Shown: positions 8,291-17,520, counted from the stretch's first letter. The stretch is 64,000 nucleotides of DNA from Sutterella megalosphaeroides (GCF_003609995.1 NZ_AP018786.1:878001-942000); one strand, 5' to 3'. Notes: generated by a model not told the origin, from the letters alone. Numbers and translations: made by a program.

Positions 8291-9533
8291 GAAGCTCTGC
8301 GCGGCCCTCGTTCTTGCCGCAGCCTTCTGCGCCCAAGCGAAGGTCGTAACCGTTGAAACGAGCGGCGTCGGGGCAAGCCCCGACGAAGCGCGCATCAACG
8401 CGCTTCGCGACGCGATCATGCAGGTGACGGGGACGGAACTCAACGTCGAAGCCGTGAGCGTACTGCAGAGTGCCATCCACTCCGAAACGCAAAACGGCGT
8501 CGGCAACCAAACCGTCGCGGTTGACAAGGCTTCTCAGCAAAGCATCATCGAGAATACGAAAGGCTACGTCGAAGGCTTTCGCGTCCTCTCGCGCAACAAG
8601 AACCCGGACGGCACGTACGAGGTGACGCTTTCCGTCGACATCGACAAGTACGACGTCAAGGGCGTCACCGACGAGCGTCGCTCGATTGCCGTGCAGGGGA
8701 TCGGCGTGGAGGGCGCCTGCCGCTGCTTCGGCAAGAACCTTCCCGCCGAGCGCGTGGCTTCGGGGCTTGAAGAAGCGCTGCGCACGGATCTTGTCGGCAC
8801 GCGCAAGTTCGCGGTGCTGAAGCGCGGCGACGCGGGCGTGGCGCTCGAGCGCGAAGCGCTTCGCGACGAAAACGTGCACGCGCGCGAACGCAACCGTCTC
8901 GGTCTCGGGCGCGGTGCGGACTACGTCATCTCGGGGACGATCAAAAACTTCTCGGTTTCGGAGTCGAAGCGTACCGTGAAGCTTACGGGCGACGTGCTGA
9001 CGAGCCGCTCGGCGACCTTCACGGCGCAGCTCGATTTGTCGTTCGTCGCGACCGATCAGGTGAAATTCTCGAAGACCGTCACCGTGCGGCTTTCCGACAA
9101 GGAAATCGGCGGACGCAATTGCGAGGAAGTGCTCGCTCTCGCAAGTTCCCGTGCCGCTCGGGCCATGGTGCACGACGCGACGCGCGACATCTATCCTCCG
9201 ATGATCGTCTCCGTCACGGGCGGGCGCTTCATGGTGAATTACGGGAACGAGGACCTCAAAAAGGGCGACACCTTCGTCGTGAATGCCATGGGTGAGAAAA
9301 TCATCGATCCCTACACCAAGGAGTCGCTCGGTCGCGAGGAGGTGCCCGTGGGCAAGGGCCGCATCGTCGACACGAAGCCGAAGTATTCCGTTCTCGAGCT
9401 GATCGAGGGCGACCCGGCGCTCGTCAAGACGGGCAGCGTCCTTCGTCCTGCGCCCGAAGAGAAGAAGCCCGAACCGAAGGCGGCGCCCTCGAAGAAGGCT
9501 TCGCTCAAGGCGAAGATGGACGAGGCTTGGTAA
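8280..9533 (+). CDS. FlgT-like/CsgG-like envelope protein
   Basis: 417 aa with a Sec signal peptide (cleavage near AFCAQA-KV). The layout recalls FlgT. An N-terminal domain carries the hallmark VGASPDEARINALRDAI pattern (residues about 30-50). A middle CsgG/TolB-N-like domain contains RKFAVLKR and the segment LGRGADYVISGTI. A C-terminal beta region ends in VKTGSVLRP. In Vibrio FlgT builds the flagellar H-ring, and CsgG-type proteins assemble outer-membrane pores. No flagellar gene is visible here, so a non-flagellar envelope role is more likely. It overlaps the upstream gene by 11 bases. A Lys/Pro tail (residues about 390-417) is disordered. Confidence 0.8.
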   Translation: MNFKKLCAALVLAAAFCAQAKVVTVETSGVGASPDEARINALRDAIMQVTGTELNVEAVSVLQSAIHSETQNGVGNQTVAVDKASQQSIIENTKGYVEGFRVLSRNKNPDGTYEVTLSVDIDKYDVKGVTDERRSIAVQGIGVEGACRCFGKNLPAERVASGLEEALRTDLVGTRKFAVLKRGDAGVALEREALRDENVHARERNRLGLGRGADYVISGTIKNFSVSESKRTVKLTGDVLTSRSATFTAQLDLSFVATDQVKFSKTVTVRLSDKEIGGRNCEEVLALASSRAARAMVHDATRDIYPPMIVSVTGGRFMVNYGNEDLKKGDTFVVNAMGEKIIDPYTKESLGREEVPVGKGRIVDTKPKYSVLELIEGDPALVKTGSVLRPAPEEKKPEPKAAPSKKASLKAKMDEAW

Positions 9534-9560
9534 TCGCCTAACAATCAAGGAGGATTTCTC

Positions 9561-9812
9561 GTGGGACTTCGCTTTCAACGACGAATTCGGCTTTTCAAGG
9601 GCGTGTACCTCAACCTCTCGAAAACGGGCGTGAGTTTCTCGCTTCGGGGTCGAGGGGGCGGCATCACGGTCGGTAAGAGAGGACCGCGCGCGAGCGTGGG
9701 GATTCCCGGGACGGGGCTCTCGTACCAAACGAAGCTCGGCTCCGGGGGCGGCGTGATCGGGATCGTGGTCGCCGTCATTGCGGCGATCGTCATCCTCGCT
9801 CAGTTCATTTGA
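9561..9812 (+). CDS. DUF4236-like small membrane protein
   Basis: 83 aa. The N-terminal half has the pattern of DUF4236 proteins: MGLRFQRRIRLFKGVYLNLS, then SKTGVSFSLRGRG and RASVGIPGTGLSYQT. One C-terminal membrane helix follows (GVIGIVVAVIAAIVILAQFI, residues 64-83). Translation starts at a GTG with a strong AAGGAGG eight bases upstream. It lies 27 bases after the FlgT-like gene on the same strand and may be co-transcribed. The biochemical role of this family is unknown. Confidence 0.85.
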   Translation: MGLRFQRRIRLFKGVYLNLSKTGVSFSLRGRGGGITVGKRGPRASVGIPGTGLSYQTKLGSGGGVIGIVVAVIAAIVILAQFI

Positions 9813-9868
9813 GGGTTGCTCGCCAACCCAAAGTCGAAGCCTCAAAGGCTGAAGGCCGAAACTTCAAA

Positions 9869-9899
9869 GGCCGCTTTCCGACGGGAAGGCGGTCTTTTC
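9869..9899 (+). terminator. Terminator after the envelope cluster
   Basis: Stem CCGCTTTCC / GGGAAGGCGG (with one G-T pair) followed by TCTTTT. Confidence 0.7.
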
Positions 9900-9917
9900 C
9901 CAACTGCGGGCGGCGAA

Positions 9918-11186
9918 TCAGAGTTGCGCGAGCACGATCGGGGAGAGTGCTTCTGCGTCGGAGCCGAATCGCGTCCCGAGACACCGCGCGAGCTCGTGCC
10001 TGCCGGCCGTGCGCGGCAAGGGCTTGAGGCCGGTTGCCCGCAGGATCGCCTCGATGCCCGCGGGCTTTGCTTTCTCTGCCTCCATCGAGGCAAGAAGCGC
10101 CTCGGTGCTCGCGTCGGGACATTGCCGCCTCGGGTTGGAAACGTCTCCGACATGCAGGAAGGCGAGTGCGTCGCCGCTTTGCAGAAGGGCGGTCGACGCC
10201 GAGCTCAATATGCGGCCGATTTCCTCCGCGCTCATGAGGACGTTCGCCTTCCGGAGTTTCTCCTGCAAAAGCCGCACGATGAGGAGCGCGAGCACGCAGA
10301 TGCCGACGTGACCTTCGATGCGGGCGCTCTTTTGCGCACACATCGGATGAAATCCGAAGCGGCTTGCCATGGCGCGGAAGGCGTCCGAGATCGCCTCAAC
10401 GTTTTCAATAGCCTCATCGACTCCGTACTTCCGTTTGAGCGTCTCGAAAGCATTCGTCGAGCTCGCCGAGCAGTCGCCCGCACGGACGGCAAAGTCCCTC
10501 GGGAAGCTCGCGGCGTCGACGACAAGCGCGACGGAAAGGGGGTCCGACGCGAAGTCCGTGCTCACATCGCAGACGGCGAGCGTCAAGGGCGTTTTGCCGA
10601 ACTGCGCGTCGAGCCGTCGGTTCACCCAACCGAAGAGTTCGTCCTTGGCGCCCGTCATAAAGTCGAGTGCCGATCCGAGGTCGTCGAGCGCGAGGTCCGC
10701 CGCCGGGTCGCCGATGAATTCGTCCTTGCTCGCGAAGTCGAATCGGGCGGAGTGCGGGTCGGGGACCTTCATGAAGGCAAGGAACGAGAGCGCTGCGTTG
10801 AGATCGAACGGGCGGGCGCTCTTCGCTTGCAGATTCCGAAGCTTGACGTCGAGCTGCAGGTCTTTCGTCCAGATGCGGCGCAGCGGAAAGTGCCCGTAGC
10901 GAACAACGAGCATGGAAAGGTGAGAATCCTCGGCGGAGTCGAGCTGGGCCCGGAGCCGTTCGTCGCGCACGGCCGCGGCCGTGGTGCGCTTCGCTTCCCG
11001 ATCGCTTCGGAAGCGGGCACGCAGTTTTTCAAGCGCTTGCGGATCCTTTTCGATGAGCGCGTCGAGCGGCCCGAGGTTTTGAACCGTTCGCGAGCGGGGA
11101 CGACCTTGCTCGTCGCGAAACGACTCCTTCACCAAAACATACTTCTTGGCGGACCCGCGTCCGCCGCCGACAACCGCTACGTACAT
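9918..11186 (-). pseudogene. IS1634-like transposase lacking its catalytic core
   Basis: Continuous frame of about 422 codons from ATG 11186 (a GTG two codons upstream is also possible). The N-terminus (GSAKKYVLVKESFRDEQGR, then RSRTVQNLGPLDAL) and the C-terminal block (AISDAFRAMASRFGFHP, RIEGHVGICVLALL) are typical of IS1634/IS4-group transposases. First-Asp surroundings are visible in CDVSTDFASD. The stretch that should hold the second Asp is missing: the sequence jumps from ALVVDAASFPRDFAV almost directly to the C-terminal block. The usual IEDAFR catalytic Glu also reads ISDAFR. No terminal inverted repeats or target duplication were found. It is therefore an internally deleted, presumably inactive element; the intact frame leaves domestication open. 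Confidence 0.75.
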
Positions 11187-11273
11187 GCACACAACCTCGT
11201 TCGACCCGGTGCCTCAAGCCTACCATCGAGGCGACTCGGATGTCGGCGACTGCGGGAGGGGTGCAGACAAAGG

Positions 11274-11309
11274 AAAACGGCCGGAAGCGCATGAAGCGTT
11301 TCCGGCCGT
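11274..11309. terminator. Terminator downstream of the symporter gene
   Basis: Long stem ACGGCCGGAAgCGC / GCGTTTCCGGCCGT; on the minus strand it is followed by TTTTCC, so it best serves the symporter gene ending at 11376. Confidence 0.8.
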
Positions 11310-11375
11310 CGGGTCTCGGGAGCGTCGCAAGCCTCGTTGTCGGAGGAACCGGAGGCTTGCGGCGGATTCCGGGAA

Positions 11376-12608
11376 TCAGGCTTCGCCTTCGACGTAGGGT
11401 TCCTTGCCGAGGTCGCCTTCGAGGTTCGTGACGATGACCGCGGAGGCCACGTCGCCCACCACGTTGATCGAGGTGCGGATCATGTCGAGGATACGGTCGA
11501 TGCCGGCGATGAGCGCCACGGCTTCGAGCGGGATGCCGACCTGCGTGAAGACGATCGTCGTCATGATGAGGCCCGCACCGGGGACGCCCGCGGTACCGAT
11601 GGCGGCGAGAACGCCCATCAGAACGATCGTCACCTGGTCGACCATCGTGAGGTCAAGCCCGTAGACTTCCGCGGCGAAGATCGAGCACACGCCCATGTAG
11701 ACGGCCGTGCCGTTCATGTTGATGGTGTTGCCGAGCGGAATCGAGAAGGAGGCGATGCTCTTCGTCGCGCCGAGACGGCGGGCGGCGGCGAGGTTCGCCG
11801 GAAGGGCCGCAGCCGACGAGCAGGTCGTGAAGGCGATGAGCCAGGGCTCGAAGATGCCGCGCAGGAACTTCATCATCGGAACGCGCGCCAGGATGTAGAC
11901 GAGCGGGATGAGGACGAGAAAGACGAGCGTCGCCGTCGCGAGGAAGGACGAGAGAATGAGCTGGAAGAGCGGCAGCAACACCTGAAGCCCGTGACGCGAA
12001 ACCGTGTAGGCCATCAAACCGAAGACGCCGATCGGAGCGTAGTGCATGACCATGTTCGTCACGCGAACCATCGTGTCGCCCACGAGTTCGAAGAATTTGA
12101 GCACGGGCTTGCCGCGTTCGCCGAGGCCGGCGAGCGCAAAGCCGAAGATCACCGCAAAGAAGATGATCTGAAGCATGTTGCCCTTGGCGAACGCTTCCAT
12201 CGGGTTGATCGGCACGATGTCAAGGAGAGTGTCGACGAGCGCCGGAGGCGTCACCTGCTTGGCCTGGAGGCCTTCGGTCGAGAGGTTGATCCCGACGCCG
12301 GGCTGAATGACGGAAGCGAAAACGAGGCCGATCGCCACGGCGACGGCCGTCGTGATCGCATAGACGCACAGGACCTTCGTCGCGACGCGCCCGAGCTTGG
12401 ACGTGTCGGAAATGCCCGCCGCACCGGCGATGATCGTGGCGATCACCAACGGAACGACCACCATGCGGATCAAACGAATAAAGAGCGTGCCGAGCGGCTG
12501 CAGGTACGTCTGCGCGAAGCTCGAATCGACCACGGCACCGACGGCGATACCGAGTGCAAGGCCGATCATCATCTGCCACGCAAGGCTGATTTTCATTTTG
12601 GAGGCCAT
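11376..12608 (-). CDS. Dicarboxylate/amino acid:cation symporter (DAACS family)
   Basis: 410 aa, with the expected length and membrane pattern of GltP/DctA-type secondary carriers (eight helices plus two re-entrant hairpins). Key elements are visible: the HP1 serine region FTTCSSAAALP and the substrate-binding motif in helix 7, here NTINMNGTA where most glutamate carriers have NMDGT. The late helix motif AGIDRILDMIRTSINV is typical for the family. It imports acidic amino acids or C4-dicarboxylates with Na+ or H+; the Asn in NMNGT makes the substrate uncertain. ATG 12608 has GGAG six bases upstream. It appears monocistronic, with promoter and dyad just upstream. Confidence 0.93.
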   Translation of the reverse strand: MASKMKISLAWQMMIGLALGIAVGAVVDSSFAQTYLQPLGTLFIRLIRMVVVPLVIATIIAGAAGISDTSKLGRVATKVLCVYAITTAVAVAIGLVFASVIQPGVGINLSTEGLQAKQVTPPALVDTLLDIVPINPMEAFAKGNMLQIIFFAVIFGFALAGLGERGKPVLKFFELVGDTMVRVTNMVMHYAPIGVFGLMAYTVSRHGLQVLLPLFQLILSSFLATATLVFLVLIPLVYILARVPMMKFLRGIFEPWLIAFTTCSSAAALPANLAAARRLGATKSIASFSIPLGNTINMNGTAVYMGVCSIFAAEVYGLDLTMVDQVTIVLMGVLAAIGTAGVPGAGLIMTTIVFTQVGIPLEAVALIAGIDRILDMIRTSINVVGDVASAVIVTNLEGDLGKEPYVEGEA

Positions 12609-12737
12609 ATCTCCACCCCTAGCGATTGTTGGAATTGTGTTGGCGTCCGGGTGCGAGGGCGCAACCGAACCGAAACGGAAATCCGTGCCGTTGACTCGAT
12701 TCTAGGGATCGGCGTCCTTGCTCATAATGGGTAAACA

Positions 12738-12757
12738 ATTACGTGAAAATACGTAAT
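12738..12757. promoter_or_regulatory. Perfect inverted repeat, candidate operator of the symporter gene
   Basis: ATTACGT-GAAAAT-ACGTAAT, seven-base arms with a six-base spacer. It lies just downstream of the -10 of the predicted minus-strand promoter, where a repressor would block initiation. Confidence 0.55.
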
Positions 12758-12767
12758 TCTCGTGTAT

Positions 12768-12796
12768 AGAATACTAAATAACGTGGTTTATATGAA
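12768..12796 (-). promoter_or_regulatory. Predicted sigma-70-type promoter of the symporter gene
   Basis: On the minus strand TTCATA (12791-12796), 17-base spacer, TATTCT (12768-12773). It is followed by the inverted repeat at 12738-12757. Confidence 0.5.
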
Positions 12797-12887
12797 ATTT
12801 TGTAAAAATCCAACCTGAAAATCGAATTTCAGGCGGTTTGCGCCAACGCAAAAAACCGCGAAAATCCGCAAATCGTGCACACATGAG

Positions 12888-12909
12888 AATTACTCCTTAA
12901 GGGGTAATT
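12888..12909. promoter_or_regulatory. Near-perfect 22-base palindrome followed by a T run
   Basis: AATTACTCCTT / AAGGGGTAATT with one mismatched pair, followed by TTTT on the plus strand. It could be a regulator site or a weak hairpin upstream of the ZIP gene. Confidence 0.4.
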
Positions 12910-13134
12910 TTTTCGTAAAGACGAGACTTTCTTTTGAGAAACCTCTATTTTTTGTAAGATGTAGCGCCGTTCGGAGGCGGGTTCGGAGAGTAGCGGCGGT
13001 ACGGCTCGGGCTCTTTTTTCCGTGCACCCGCCCATAATCGGCTAACCTTAAGCGTTTCCCGCAGTCCGTTGCCCCGAGTTCGCCGGCTTCGGTTCCCTCC
13101 GTTTTTTGCATTCAGGCAAAAGGCTCCCCCGTTC

Positions 13135-14067
13135 ATGCTTTGGCTCGTTATCGAAGTGGCGCTTGCCAACCTTCTCACGCGTTTCGTTGCGCTTGCCGCG
13201 GCCCTCTGGGTGTCACACCGCTCGCTTGCGCGCTGGGGCGAGCGGCTCCTGGGGGTGGCAAGCGGCTTCCTTGCGACGCTCTCGCTCACGCACCTCCTGC
13301 CCGAAGCCTTTGAGTCCGAAGCGGCCGATCCGCACGCGCTCGGTCTCGTGATGTTGGGAACGCTCTTTGCATTCGTGTTTCTCGGGCTCGCGTCGGGGCA
13401 CGCCCATGCGCACGGCCACGACCACGATCGGCAGGCTGCGGAACACCGCTCCGACGCGGGGGCGCTCCTCACGGGCGCGGCACTTCACAACATCGTCGAT
13501 GGCACGCTCGTGGCGGCCGCCTTCATGACGGACGCGCGCGCGGGGTGGCTCGCGGCCGCGGCGGTGCTCGTGCACGAAATTCCTCAGCAGATCGGCTACG
13601 CGATCGTGCTCAAAAACTGCGGCTATTCGGAACGGAAGACCGTCGCTTGTCTGGCGGCGCTGGCGCTTGCGGCCCTCTTCGGGGGCGTGCTCGGGTGCGG
13701 GGCGGTAGGGATGAGCGCGGAACTTCTTCCGTACCTGCTTGCGGCCTCGAGCGTCGCATTTCTCTACATCACCTTTTCGGCGCTTCTTCCCGAAGTGCTT
13801 CACGCCGCGCTTCAAAAGGGCACGGCGGGCGCCCGCCTTCAGGTGGCCGCGTCGCTTGCGGCCGGGGCGGCGCTGTCGATGGCGCTTCTCGGCGTCGGGC
13901 ACGGGCACGAGCACGGACTTGCGCACGCGCACGATCACGCGGTCGAGACGGTCGAGACGGTTGAAGCGTCGGGCGCCGACGAGCATGGTGCCGAACACGC
14001 CTTTGCCGACGAAAACACGGCCCCGCGCCCTGTGACGGAAAAGCCCGAGACCTCCGGAGTCCGCTAA
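13135..14067 (+). CDS. ZIP-family metal (zinc/iron) transporter
   Basis: 310 aa. The two signature metal-binding helices are visible: HNIVDG (residues 118-123, helix 4) and HEIPQQ (147-152, helix 5), with about eight membrane helices in total. A His-rich cytoplasmic loop sits at residues 89-104 (HAHAHGHDHD). Unusually, a second His/Glu-rich tail of about 60 residues follows the last helix, beginning GHGHEHGLAHAHDH. ZIP carriers bring Zn2+ or related divalent metals into the cytoplasm; the His segments probably buffer or sense the metal. ATG 13135 was chosen because it begins the first helix; the upstream in-frame codons show no coding character. Ribosome site is weak. Confidence 0.9.
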   Translation: MLWLVIEVALANLLTRFVALAAALWVSHRSLARWGERLLGVASGFLATLSLTHLLPEAFESEAADPHALGLVMLGTLFAFVFLGLASGHAHAHGHDHDRQAAEHRSDAGALLTGAALHNIVDGTLVAAAFMTDARAGWLAAAAVLVHEIPQQIGYAIVLKNCGYSERKTVACLAALALAALFGGVLGCGAVGMSAELLPYLLAASSVAFLYITFSALLPEVLHAALQKGTAGARLQVAASLAAGAALSMALLGVGHGHEHGLAHAHDHAVETVETVEASGADEHGAEHAFADENTAPRPVTEKPETSGVR

Positions 14068-14167
14068 AATTGTCTGATTTCGGAGCGCGTGCCCGATCGG
14101 GAAACGGTCGGGAGCCCCGCGGCGAAGCGCGCTTTCCTTTCATCCCATCCTTGCGGAGGACGATCCG

Positions 14168-14443
14168 ATGGCCAAGACCGCGAAGGCAGCTTCCGAGGCC
14201 CTTCCCGAGCCCGAAACGTTGACGTTTGAAGAAGCGCTCGACGAACTCGAGTCGCTCACGGCCGCCATGGCCACGGGCACGACGACGCTGCGCGAGAGCG
14301 TCGCGGCGTACGAGCGCGGGACGAAGCTCCTCGCGCGCTGTCGCAACGAACTTGCCGACGCGCGCGCGACGATCGAGCGCCTGCGCGAAACCGAAGAGGG
14401 CGACGTGGAGCGCCGTCCGCTCGACGACGAAGACGAGGACTGA
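14168..14443 (+). CDS. xseB: Exodeoxyribonuclease VII small subunit
   Basis: 91 aa, normal family size. The core LTFEEALDELESLTAAM followed by a long coiled helix (LRESVAAYERGTKLLARC) is diagnostic. Several small subunits coat the large XseA subunit to form the enzyme that degrades single-stranded DNA from both ends. GGAGG lies about nine bases before ATG 14168. It leads a xseB-ispA-dxs run; the 76-base gap to ispA contains no terminator. Confidence 0.95.
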   Translation: MAKTAKAASEALPEPETLTFEEALDELESLTAAMATGTTTLRESVAAYERGTKLLARCRNELADARATIERLRETEEGDVERRPLDDEDED

Positions 14444-14519
14444 GGATGACCGAAGAGGTCGGGGGAGATTTTTCTTTCGGCCTTTCGCATTGAAACCCAT
14501 TGACTGACGAGGACGACAC

Positions 14520-15488
14520 GTGACGACCGAAATTGATGCCGACCGTACGGCGCAGACCGAGGGCTCGTCCGAAGCCCGGATCGACTTTTCCGTTTGGGCC
14601 CACGAGCGCGCCCGGCACTTCGAATGGCTCGCCGAAAAAGGGCTCCCGCAGCCCGGACGCGATCCGAAGCGCCTGATCGGCGCCATGCGTTACGCGGTGC
14701 TCGGCGGCGGCAAGCGCATTCGCCCCCTGCTCTGCTACGCGGCGGGTGCCGTGACGGGGGCGCCGCAGCCCGTGCTCGACGGCGCCGCGCTCGCGCTCGA
14801 GTGCATTCACGGCTACAGCCTCGTGCACGACGACATGCCCGCGATGGACAACGACACGCTCCGGCGCGGTCGTCCGACGGTGCACGTTCAGTACGGCGAA
14901 GCCTGCGCGATGTTGGCGGGCGACGCCCTGCAGACGGAAGCCTTCTCGGTGCTTTCCAAAATCGACGCCGCGCCCGAAGTGGTCGTGCGCCTTTTGCAGA
15001 CGCTCTCGCGCGCTTCGGGCGTTGCGGGGATGGCGGGCGGTCAGGCGATCGACCTCGAAATGGTGGGCGCGCACCCCGACGAAGGGGCGCTTTTGCGCAT
15101 GCAGTCGATGAAGACGGGCGCTTTGATCGTCGCTGCGGTTCTCATGGGCGCGCAGTCGGGCCGTTGGGAAGAGCTTTCCGAAGCGTCGAAGGGCGGTTTG
15201 GCGCTTTACGGCCACTCGCTCGGCATCGCCTTCCAGGTGGTGGACGACATTCTCGACTGCACCCAGGATACGGCGACGCTCGGCAAGACGGCCGGCAAGG
15301 ACGAAAAGGACGACAAGCCCACGTGGGTTTCGATCCTCGGGCTCGAAGGCGCGCGCGAGCGCGCCCGGGCATTGCGCGCCGACGCGCAGCGCGGGCTCGA
15401 TCTGATCGCCGCGGACCCGTCGGTTCCGGAAGGGGCGCTCGTGCGTCTTACCGAAATCGCCGATTACGTCGTCGCCCGAAGCTACTGA
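14520..15488 (+). CDS. ispA: Farnesyl diphosphate synthase (polyprenyl synthetase)
   Basis: 322 aa. Both Asp-rich motifs that bind diphosphate-Mg2+ are present: DDMPAMD (residues 104-110) and DDILD (242-246), with the upstream GGGKRIRP (62-69). The enzyme condenses dimethylallyl diphosphate with isopentenyl diphosphate to farnesyl diphosphate, feeding undecaprenyl and quinone synthesis. The start is a GTG at 14520 preceded by GAGGA. Lying between xseB and dxs is the classical order in proteobacteria and supports ispA over longer-chain synthases. Confidence 0.95.
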   Translation: MTTEIDADRTAQTEGSSEARIDFSVWAHERARHFEWLAEKGLPQPGRDPKRLIGAMRYAVLGGGKRIRPLLCYAAGAVTGAPQPVLDGAALALECIHGYSLVHDDMPAMDNDTLRRGRPTVHVQYGEACAMLAGDALQTEAFSVLSKIDAAPEVVVRLLQTLSRASGVAGMAGGQAIDLEMVGAHPDEGALLRMQSMKTGALIVAAVLMGAQSGRWEELSEASKGGLALYGHSLGIAFQVVDDILDCTQDTATLGKTAGKDEKDDKPTWVSILGLEGARERARALRADAQRGLDLIAADPSVPEGALVRLTEIADYVVARSY

Positions 15489-15536
15489 TTTACCGAACGG
15501 GATCCCGAACAAAACCCGTCGATCTAGGAGAAGGTC

Positions 15537-17438
15537 GTGAGCAACTATCCGCTTCTTGACACCATCAATAGCCCCGAAGACCTGCGTCGCCTGCCCGAGG
15601 ACGAACTTCCCGAGGTGGCCGAGGAATTGCGCGGCTTCATGGTGGAGAGCGTTTCGAAGACGGGCGGACACCTCTCGAGTTCGCTCGGCGCGACGGAGCT
15701 TGCCGTGGCGATCCATTACGTTTTCGATACGCCCCGCGACCGCATCATCTGGGACGTGGGTCATCAGGCCTACGCCCACAAGATCCTGACGGGGCGTCGC
15801 GAACAGATGGCGACCCTCAGACGCCACCACGGTCTCTCGGGCTTTCCGAAGCGCAACGAGTCCGAGTACGACGCATTCGGTACGGCCCACTCGTCGACCT
15901 CGATTTCCGCGGCGCTCGGCATGGCCGTGGCGGACAAGTTGAAAGGCGACGACCGTTGGCACGTGGCCGTGATCGGCGACGGCGCCCTTACGGGCGGCAT
16001 GGCGATCGAGGCCTTGAACGACGCGGGCGTCTATAAGAAGGACGTGCGTCTCCTCATCATTCTCAACGACAACGACTGCTCGATTTCGCCCGCGGTCGGG
16101 GCTCTCTCGGGACACCTTGCGAAGATCGTCTCGACGCGCGCTTTCAACGGGGCGCGCGAGCTGAGCAAGAAAGTGCTCAAGCCCGTCCCGGGCCTCTGGG
16201 AAGTCGCCAAGCGCATGGAAAAGCAGGCGATCAACTTCGTGAGTCCCCCGTCGGGCATCTTCAGCAGCTTCGACATCAACTACTACGGTCCCGTCGACGG
16301 TCACAACCTCGAAGAGCTGGTCGACATCCTTCGCAACCTGAAGGCGCACGACTGTCCGATCGTTCTCCACGTGACGACGAAAAAGGGGAAGGGCTACGCC
16401 CCCGCGGAAGCCGATCCGACAACGTACCACGGCGTCTCGCCCTTCGACCCCGCCGTGGGGATTGTGCCCTCCGGGAAACCGTCGAAACCCACCTTCACGC
16501 AGGTCTTCGGTCGCTGGATTTGCGACACGGCCGCGCGCGACGAACGCCTCTACGGGATCACGCCCGCGATGCGCGAAGGCTCGGGCCTCGTCGAATTCGA
16601 GAAGAAGTTCCCCGATCGCTACCGTGACGTGGCGATCGCCGAGCAGCATGCGGTGACGTATGCGGCGGGTCTTGCGTGCGAAGGGATGAAGCCCGTCGTG
16701 GCGATTTATTCGACGTTCCTGCAGCGTGCGATCGACCAGGTGATTCACGATGTCGCGCTTCAGAACCTGCCGGTTGTCTTTGCGGTCGACCGTGCGGGCC
16801 TCGTGGGGGCGGACGGCGCGACGCACCACGGCGCTTTCGACGTCGCGCTCCTGCGTCCGATTCCCAACATGACGATCATGACGCCCTCGGACGAAAACGA
16901 GTGCCGACTGCTGCTCAACACCGCTTTCGCGATGGATACCCCGACCGTCGTGCGTTATCCGCGCGGCAAGGGGACGGGCGTGGAAGTGACGGCCGACGCC
17001 GAAACGGTCGAGGTCGGCAAAGCGCGCGTTCTGCGCCGCGGCAAGGGGCGCGTTGCGTTCGTCGGGTTCGGTCCCATGACGCACATGTTGGCGGAAGTCG
17101 CCGAACACCTCGACGGCACGCTTCTTGACATGCGTTTCGTGAAGCCCTTGGATCGCGAAGCGCTCCTTGAAGCCGCCGAGGAGCACGACCTCGTCGTCGT
17201 TGCCGAAGACAGCGCCCTCGAAGGGGGTGCGGGCTCGGCCGTTCTCGAAGTGCTCGTCGAAGCGGGCGTGACGGTCCCCGTGATGCGTTTCGGGCTGCCC
17301 GACCGCTTCATCGAGCAGGGGACGCAGGCGGAGCTGCACGAAGAGCTCGGCCTCACGGCCGCGGCCGTCGAAGAAAAGGTGAAGGCTCGCCTCGCCACGA
17401 TGAAGAAGTCTCCGTTCGGAGGCCTCTTCGGTCGCTGA
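15537..17438 (+). CDS. dxs: 1-deoxy-D-xylulose-5-phosphate synthase
   Basis: 633 aa, full length. The thiamine diphosphate motif begins GDGALTGG (residues 147-154) and continues to the Asn in ILNDND. The transketolase catalytic segment [14 protein letters not shown] is present, as is the C-terminal transketolase domain. It joins pyruvate and glyceraldehyde 3-phosphate to give DXP, the first step of the MEP isoprenoid route that supplies the neighbouring IspA. GTG start at 15537 with AGGAGAAGG seven bases upstream. A hairpin follows the stop. Confidence 0.98.
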   Translation: MSNYPLLDTINSPEDLRRLPEDELPEVAEELRGFMVESVSKTGGHLSSSLGATELAVAIHYVFDTPRDRIIWDVGHQAYAHKILTGRREQMATLRRHHGLSGFPKRNESEYDAFGTAHSSTSISAALGMAVADKLKGDDRWHVAVIGDGALTGGMAIEALNDAGVYKKDVRLLIILNDNDCSISPAVGALSGHLAKIVSTRAFNGARELSKKVLKPVPGLWEVAKRMEKQAINFVSPPSGIFSSFDINYYGPVDGHNLEELVDILRNLKAHDCPIVLHVTTKKGKGYAPAEADPTTYHGVSPFDPAVGIVPSGKPSKPTFTQVFGRWICDTAARDERLYGITPAMREGSGLVEFEKKFPDRYRDVAIAEQHAVTYAAGLACEGMKPVVAIYSTFLQRAIDQVIHDVALQNLPVVFAVDRAGLVGADGATHHGAFDVALLRPIPNMTIMTPSDENECRLLLNTAFAMDTPTVVRYPRGKGTGVEVTADAETVEVGKARVLRRGKGRVAFVGFGPMTHMLAEVAEHLDGTLLDMRFVKPLDREALLEAAEEHDLVVVAEDSALEGGAGSAVLEVLVEAGVTVPVMRFGLPDRFIEQGTQAELHEELGLTAAAVEEKVKARLATMKKSPFGGLFGR

Positions 17439-17495
17439 GGGTTGCCAAGACCGCGAAGAGCCCGACGGCAAGGAGCGGCACAACGGCACACACAG

Positions 17496-17520
17496 GGCCC
17501 GGTACGGAAACGTCCGGGCC
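17496..17520 (+). terminator. Terminator after dxs
   Basis: Stem GGCCCGG / CCGGGCC, followed by TTCGTCGTTTT. Confidence 0.6.

Larger units (their letters stand above)
12609..13134. other. A+T-rich divergent intergenic region
   Basis: About 525 bases between the symporter and ZIP transporter genes, clearly A+T-richer than the flanks at 12720-12960. It holds the promoter and dyads listed separately. No small gene is convincing. Confidence 0.65.

Noticed and set aside
8280-9533. Flagellar assembly function for the FlgT-like gene
   Set aside because: No other flagellar gene occurs in the window, and the domain match is by pattern only, so a flagellar role was not assigned.
11337-12734. Plus-strand frame with many Asp/His/Arg residues opposite the symporter
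   Set aside because: Looks like a repetitive acidic protein but is the antisense of a membrane protein, which explains its composition.
14256-17489. Long minus-strand open frame over ispA and dxs
   Set aside because: Arg/His/Asp-rich translation without domains, antisense to two certain genes.
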